DNA from: Cymodocea nodosa | Lineage: Eukaryota > Streptophyta > Magnoliopsida > Alismatales > Cymodoceaceae | DNA: 64,000 nucleotides | Assembly (NCBI GenBank): GCA_036874045.1 | Contig: CM072343.1 | Coordinates: 3,616,001 to 3,680,000, forward strand | Direction: 5' to 3' | Part shown: piece after piece, positions 57,700 through 64,000 of the stretch | Layout: the number at the start of each line of letters is the position of its first letter | Position numbering within the stretch: the stretch's first letter is position 1 | Notes under the pieces: generated by a model | What the model was told of the DNA's origin: nothing | The model's database searches: none | Seen by the model: the letters and a program-made list of their open reading frames with translations, nothing else | Program-made: the position numbers and the translations under genes

Positions 57700-60600
57700 G
57701 CAAGGACAAGGAAGCTCAAACGTCAAAGTGGATCATTGATAGTGGATGCTCAAAGCATATGACAGGTAAGAAAAGATTTCTAGAATCTATTAAGTTTATA
57801 AATTCAAGATCTACTAAGTTTGGTAATAATGAAAAATGTAAAATTATTGCTGTAGGAAATGTTGCATCTAAAAATGGGAAAATAGAAAATGTTTTGCATG
57901 TAAACGGTTTAAAACAAAATCTGCTAAGTGTAGGTCAATTATATGACAAAGGCTACAATTTACTTTTTACTGCTGAGAACTGTTTTATATTACAACAAGA
58001 TACTCATGAAATTAAATTTATTAGATATAGGGATAATTCAATTTATGCATTAGAATTTCCATTTGATAATATGTCTAGTGATGCATGTTTAGTTGCTTCT
58101 AATGAAGATGAATGGTTATGGCATAAGAGACTAAATCATGTGAAAATGAGAATCTTAAGAAAGTTGACCAAACATGATCTCGTTAGAGGTGTGCCTAAAC
58201 TCAAATTCAAAAGGGATAAACTCTGTAGTGACTATACGATTGGAAAACAAAAGAAATCAATACATAAGAGTATTGAAGACATTGCCACAAGTCAGCCACT
58301 AGAACTACTGCATATGGACCTGTTTGGTCCTACTTAGACAGCCAGTTTAGGAGGAAGAAAATATACCTTAGTGGTAGTTGATGATTACACAAGATTCACT
58401 TGGGTTATTTTCTTAGCACACAAGAATGAAGCTTGTTATGAATTCAAATATCTCTACATTAGAATTCAAAATGAAAAAGAATCAATTGTAAAGAAGATCA
58501 AAAGTGATCATGAAAGTGAATTTGAAAATTTTGAGTTTGAAGACTTATGTAATTCCTTTGGTATAGTACATGAGTTTTCATGTCCAAGAACTCCTACATA
58601 GAATGGAGTTGTAGAAAGGAAAAATAGATCAGTACAAGAAATGGCAAGAACAATTCTTAATGCATCTAATTTATCAAAGTTTTTATGGGCTGAAATTATA
58701 AATACTACATGTTATTCAATAAACAGAACTCATCTTAGACCTATCTTGCATAAGACACCATTTGAATTATGGTATGGAAAAACACCAAATGTTGGATTGG
58801 ATTAAGATGTTTTGTGCTTAATACAAGGGATCAAAAAGACAAATTTAATGCAAAGTCTGATCCTGCTCTACTTGTTGGATACTCTTCGAGAAGTAAGGCT
58901 TACAAAGTCTATTTTGAATATGAAATAAGAGTAGAAGAATCAATAAATGTATCATTTGACGAAAACCTAGTAGGAAAATTAAAGTAGTTGAAGATAGAGA
59001 GTGAAAGTGAAAATGAATCAGTAAATAAGAAAATTCTTCAAAAAAAAGATAGTTCAACACTGCCTGCACCTACTATGACAGAAAAAGCATGGAAGACAAA
59101 GTCTGGACATCCCATTGCACAAATTATTTAGAATATAAATCAAGGTATTCAAATAAGAAGCAAAATTCAGAATATTTGTAATTACTACGCATTTGTATCT
59201 AAACTTGAACCTACAATAGTTGAAGAAGCTTGCAATGATGAATATTGGATTATGGCCATGCAAGAGGAACTGAATCAGTTCAAGAAAAATGAAGTTTGGG
59301 ATTTAATTGAAAGTCCCATTGAAAAATCATTTATTGGAACTAGATGGGTGTTTAAGAATAAATTAGATAATAATGGCAGTATTATCAAAAACAAAGCTAG
59401 ACTTGTTGCTCAAGGATACAACTAGCAGGAAGGAATCGATTATGAAGAAACTTTTGCACTTGTGGCAAGACTTGAAGCAATTAGAATGTTGCTTGCCTTT
59501 GCAAGCAGTATGAAAATAAAGCTTTATCAAATGGATGTTAAAAGTGCTTTTCTTAATGGCATTTTGCAAGAGAAAGTATATGTAGAACAGCCACCAGGTT
59601 TTGAAGATGAAGAAAGACCAGACCATGTATACAAACTAAATAAAGCTCTTTATGGTCTCAAGCAAGCACCACGTGCATGGTATGATAAATTGAAGGGTTT
59701 CCTTATTGAAAATCAATTTAACATAGGAACTATAGATAACACTTTTTTTATCAAGTCAGAAAATTCTCATATGTTGATCATTTAGATTTATGTTGATGAT
59801 ATTATTTTTGGTGCCACAAATGACAAACTATGTCATGACTTTCAGATCTTAATGAAGAATGAATTTGAAATGAGTCTTATGGGAGAATTAAAATTCTTTT
59901 TAGGATTACAAATTCATCAATTACAGCATGGCATCTTTTTGAATCAAGAAAAATTCTACAAAGAGATTCTCTTAAAGTTTGGTATGGAAAAATCAAAAGA
60001 AGCAAATACACCTATGAACTCAAATGAAAAGCTTGATAAAGATATTTCTGGCTCTTCTGTAGATCAAAAGAAATACAAAAGCATGATTGGATCACTTTTG
60101 TATTTAATAGCTAGTAGACCAGACATAATGTTCAATGTATGTGCTTGTGCAAGATATCAAGCTTCTCTAGAAGCATCACATTTAAAAGCAGTCAAATGTA
60201 TCTTTAAATATTTACAAGATACAAAAGACTTTGGTTTATTTTATTCTTCACAAAATCATCTAATATTAGCAGGTTACAGTGATGCAGATTATGTAGAATG
60301 CAAATCAGACAGAAAAAGCACTAGTGGTACATGCCAACTGCTTGTTCACTCTCTTGTTTCATGGTTCAGCAGAAAACAAAATTCTATACCACTCTCTACA
60401 ACTAAAGCTAAATACATGGCAGTAGGTTTATGTTGTGCACAGATTCTATGGATGCAACAAACATTAGTTAATTATAAACTTAAATTTCAGAATACAATCA
60501 TTTACTATGACAATAGTAGTGCCATAAATCTCTCCAAAAATACAGTCTTGCACTCTAGAGCAAAACATATCGAGATTAGGAACTACTTTCTAAGAGACCA

Positions 60601-60738
60601 TGTTGAAAAGGTCACATTTCTTTAGAATATGTCTCTTCTAAAGAATAACTAGCAGATATTTTCACCAAACCCTTATCTGAATTTGCATTCAATCATATTA
60701 GACAAAATTTAGGAATTTGTTCTTTCTATGATTTATGA
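57700..60738 (+). pseudogene. SIRE-B Pol (protease, integrase, RT, RNase H)
   Basis: Protease has IIDSGCSKHMTG (57733). Pre-integrase has WLWHKRLNHVKM (58115). Integrase has LLHMDLFGPT (58305), DHESEFENF (an expected Gly-Gly pair is changed, 58508) and T.NGVVERKNRS with a TAG in place of Gln (58599). RT has [14 protein letters not shown] (59520) and YVDDIIFGATN (59788). RNase H has YSDADYVECKSDRKSTSG and TKAKYMAVG (usual Glu of TEAEY lost), ending GICSFYDL at TGA 60736. Three frames are used (changes near 57700 and 58790) and stops include 58336, 58986, 59130, 59423, 59785 and 60625. The order and the C-terminus agree with Sirevirus pol. Confidence 0.92.
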
Positions 60739-60750
60739 TACAATGCTTAT
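60739..60750 (+). other. SIRE-B 3' UTR, cut by a gypsy-B insertion
   Basis: TACAATGCTTAT continues in the sister copy (38164 on) as sequence starting CTACTCTC. Here the gypsy-B LTR starts at 60751. The last five bases CTTAT are the expected target duplication. Confidence 0.7.
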
Positions 60751-62896
60751 TGTTTAGAATGAAAAAGTGTATATTATTAACGGTTAAATGATGGTTAATT
60801 GCATAATATTTAGCTTACCATATGAGAATTAAGTCATTATGTTATAATTGCACTGTTATATGCTTTAATTAGAATTACTACTTAATTTTGGGGAATTAAT
60901 GTTAATTTAGTACATTTTTGAACTGTCGGTAAGTTGTAGGCTGTGAAAATCTTAAGTATTCAAATTTTCTGATATTTCGGACAGTTATGTTTAACATACC
61001 GAACATATTTCGGACAATTATGTTTAACAGACCGAACATGTCGGATAGTTATGTTTTTATTGTTGAATAGTTATGTTTTGAAAGAATATTTTATTATTTC
61101 CAGAAGTACACATGTCAAAACCATAATGCATGACTTAAGTGAACTTTCGGTGAGTTATCTCTAACTATCCGAAATTGCAGCTAGGCATCAGATAGTTATA
61201 TGTGTAACTCTCTGAAATATCTTTTTATTTATAAAATAACTGTGGACATGTGTCATGTTCTAGGAAATTGACTTAAGTGGATTTTCGGTGAGTTATCTGT
61301 AACTATCCGAAATGCATCTGAGCATCGGATAGTTAGCTCTATAACTCTCTGAAATGTTTATTTTATAATTAAACTGCTGCTGACACGTGTCGAGATCTAG
61401 TAGATTTATTTAAGTTATATATCGGTGAGTTATCTCTAACTATCCGAAATGAATCTAAGCATCGAATAGTTAAGTTTGTAAGTATCTGAAATGCATCTAA
61501 GCATCGGATAGTTAAGTTTGTAAGTATCCGAAATGCACCTGAGTATCGGATAGTTAAATTTATGCACATGTTTTATAGTTAAATCAACAAAAAAAGTCTG
61601 TTGAGTTATCTATAACTCCACGGACTATTTATTTTCTAATATGCCACTGTAGCGGTTACAGAAATAGGACAGTTGGAAGAAAAATCACGTTTGCACATAT
61701 CGCGCAAGGAGAAGAAAGCATCATCGTTGATATGAATGAAGAAAATCCAACCGACCATTCAAGCAGAAGCAGTTACTACTGAAGAAATATAAAAGAAAAG
61801 AAGAAAAAGAAGAAAAGGGTGTGATCGATGGACGGCCAGTGTATACAAAGGAGGAGCACCGAGCTTTCTGCAGGCAGTATCAGCAATTCTCCAATGTATC
61901 ACACCAATCATCGTTACCACCACCACAATCACCAACCATCGGAGGTCTGTGAGAATACTTTCTTGATGTCGGGTCGATTCTGAGCCAAACACAGTGCCTA
62001 ACAACCACTGTGAGGAGTGATCGCGTCGCGAGAAGGGAAGCCATTTTCACCAAGCGCCGACTCATATTTCAGGAGATCAAAAAGCTTTTAGCCTTGGCTT
62101 CAGGTTGATGCCTGTATGCTGAAGAGGAGATCATCTTGCAATTCTGGACTCACGATTCTATAGGGAGAGGAGACAGAATTGTAAGTGGTTTAATTTTCAG
62201 TGGTGTAATTGTGTTGCAAGTAGTGACGGAAGTATTTACTATCAAGTGAGATTACTTTACATTTCACCTTTCGCCTATTTCCATGTTCATATTAAAACAA
62301 AAATATAAAAAAAAAACAGTTTATCTTTGTTTGTATGTTGTATTTGAGTGTTGTATTATGTGTTGTATCGTGATTAATGTTACATTTATCAGTGTTGTGA
62401 TTGTTTTATGTTAGTTTTAGTTTTACAGTTTACTAAAATTGGTTCGTTCAAAAGACTTAAAGATTTTAATGGTTACTGTTTGAATTATCTGAATGTTAGT
62501 ATGCTTAATGATAAATCCAGTGTTTACTAACATTAAAGAGCTTAATTGATGTTATTTACAATCTGTGGAATCACCCAATGGTTGGCCGAATTCCTTTGTA
62601 AATAGCAGTATTAAAAAGAAAAGACAGGCTCGTGGAGTTAACTTAAGTCCACAAGGTTAGTCCATTGAGTTAGCCATAACTCAACGAACTTTGTCTGTTG
62701 AATTAATTGTAATTCAATGGAGAGCTTATTGAATATATAAATTTGATCGTTAACAAACGAACAGTTCTCAAGTTCTCTAGCAATTCCTTATGGGATCGAC
62801 CTGTACTTGCACACTGATACAATAGACACTATGCACTTGCAGTTAAAGTACAAATTGGAATTAATATCTAAATTGTATTAAAGGTTGTTTGTTTAC
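60751..62896 (+). repeat. gypsy-B family 5' LTR
   Basis: Starts TGTTTAGAATGAAAAAGTG and ends about GGTTGTTTGTTTAC, ~2146 bases, homologous to 48685-50697. The U3 array (60915-61640) repeats TTCGGTGAGTTATCTSTAAC and TATCCGAAATGCA-type units several times, each with ACTTAAGT near it. The end has GGGATCGACCTGTACTTGCA. Modules of the second type lie at 62625-62725. Confidence 0.9.
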
Positions 62897-63004
62897 TTCT
62901 AAAAGAAAAAGAATAGGCATAAAGCTAAATTAACTAAGTAAAAACAAAAGTAAGAAATCAAAGTTTTTCAGGTATCGTGCTAAGAAAAATCCAAACAAGT
63001 TTTA

Positions 63005-63022
63005 TGGCGCCGTTGTCAGGGA
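63005..63022 (+). other. Primer-binding site of the gypsy-B element
   Basis: TGGCGCCGTTGTCAGGGA differs at two positions from TGGCGCCGTTGCCGGGGA, the site used by Athila/Tat-type Ty3/gypsy elements (complementary to a tRNA-Asp 3' end). It lies ~109 bases after the LTR. Confidence 0.88.
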
Positions 63023-63128
63023 ATTGAAATTGGAATTGAATAGAATTGAATTGAATAGATATAAGCAACTGATAGAGCTGTTTCATTTTAATAGCCAGAG
63101 TTGTGTGTTTTCTTCTGTAATTGAGAAT

Positions 63129-64000
63129 ATGGCATATGCTTATGCTCAAAGATTTCTAAAACCTGTAATTAGCATATGTGAATTCTGCAATTCTGAAGGA
63201 CATGACATTTCTGACTGTTTGAAATTGAGATGTTTACAGATGGTTAGATCCCATGAACAACAAATGAACTATCCTTAGTATAATAGAGCCGAGTATGAGA
63301 ATCCTATAGTTTACCCAACTGATGATCAATATAGAATGTGTAATATGTTGAGAGACATTGAAGTTTGGGATAGGTATGACCGACCGGAGCGTAGTATAGA
63401 GAAAAACTTGGATAAATTAGAACACTTTATGTGTCAGCAACAAGAAGTCAACCAATTAAATTATAAGGAACCATATTCAGAACCTAAAAAGGATATAATT
63501 AACGAAACTGAAAAAACCATAATGAAAATTGATCAAAAATTGAATGCAATGAGATTAGATGATCTAGAAAGAAAATTAAAAGCATTAGACGAATATACAA
63601 TGAAAATACAAGTTATGCAACAGGACGATGAAAATTATAATGTTATAAACCTACATAATTTGCAAAATATACAACAAACATAAAATATTAATGCAAGAGA
63701 ATTTAAAGAATACACTTTAAAACTAAAAACAATTGAAGATCATAATCACGAAAATGATATACAAAAACATCATAAGAGTAATGAAAATCTGGAAGATGTA
63801 TTTGTAACATTAAGATCTGGAACTAATATACCACCAAGAACTCAAAATGAAAATAATACGAAGGTGGATAAGAGTAAAAATCAAAATGATAATGAAAATG
63901 TAATAGCTGAAAATCTAGAAATCACTGAAGAACAATCTGAATCTGCTAATGAAGCTAAAAATGATCAAACAAATCAAATGAAAGAAAAAGAATCTTTTAA
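63129..64000 (+). pseudogene. gypsy-B second element, Gag-region ORF (continues past the window)
   Basis: A single frame is open, with two stops (TAG 63276, TAA 63681), to the window end. It may begin at ATG 63024 right after the PBS, or at 63129 (MAYAYAQRFLKP). A CCHC zinc knuckle (CEFCNSEGHDISDC) comes within 20 residues of the latter start. After it come a polar coiled-coil region and VFVTLRSGTNIPP, the motif that in Athila elements joins Gag to protease. The capsid domain normally ahead of the zinc knuckle is absent. Beyond ~63840 the protein is Asn/Glu/Lys-rich. It is Gag-like nucleocapsid sequence leading probably to pol outside the window. Confidence 0.7.

Overview
This window is AT-rich, methylation-scarred plant DNA made almost entirely of nested, decayed LTR retrotransposons. 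Plant origin is shown by Ty1/copia primer-binding sites matching initiator-tRNA-Met, Sirevirus-type copia elements with an extra ORF after pol, and Ty3/gypsy Athila-like Gag proteins. It is also shown by a captured F-box/FBA gene of a plant-specific class. I see no free-standing host gene, no tRNA or rRNA gene and no CRISPR. The species cannot be named from the sequence.

Layout. (1) 1-13966 is a Copia element ('Copia-1') with LTRs at 1-~922 and 12967-13966. Its interior is filled by later debris: a minus-strand Athila-like relic ('gypsy-A', ~1426-7155: LTR, non-coding tail, gag, integrase end) and a plus-strand Sirevirus relic ('SIRE-A', ~7165-12858: RNase H, accessory ORF, partial LTR). (2) 14055-25769 is a nearly complete Sirevirus ('SIRE-C': LTR, PBS, gag, pol, accessory ORF, multiple PPTs, truncated LTR). 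(3) 25770-28151 is a chimeric junction leading into an Athila-like gag and F-box copy 1 ('gypsy-B'). (4) 28152-37861 holds a minus SIRE-A LTR, gypsy-A non-coding tail, a short-LTR copia element (31285-35208, TSD CTTAT), then a gypsy-A 3' LTR. (5) 37862-42640 is the end of a second Sirevirus family ('SIRE-B') with its 3' LTR, a third accessory-ORF relic and an LTR-like fragment. (6) 42666-50697 is a gypsy-B gag and F-box copy 2, a tail broken by a SIRE-A solo LTR (46459-48069, TSD GGTAC), a PPT and a gypsy-B LTR. (7) 50771-52637 is a minus-strand Sirevirus LTR and PPT tail. (8) 52638-60750 is SIRE-B (LTR, PBS, gag, pol), with a gypsy solo LTR (54204-56263, TSD GAAAC) inside gag. (9) 60751-64000 is the 5' LTR, PBS and Gag start of a second gypsy-B-family element that leaves the window.

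The most notable biology is the F-box system. Two Athila-like elements carry, just after gag and where pol would normally start, a 380-codon ORF for an F-box protein with an FBA-type C-terminus. The copies have identical length, no frameshift relative to each other, and different stop codons, so their common ancestor encoded an intact protein. The second striking signal is a vocabulary of short inverted repeats (TTCGGATAGTTA/TAACTATCCGAA and the GTTGAGTTA/TAACTCAAC type). It recurs in LTRs of at least four copia families and one gypsy family, and also just upstream of the accessory and F-box ORFs.

Almost all coding regions are pseudogenes. Most stops look like C-to-T decay (CAG or TGG to TAG, CGA to TGA), as expected for heavily cytosine-methylated plant repeats. 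Boundaries given to the base are those where TG...CA ends, a PPT, a PBS or a TSD can be read; others are approximate.
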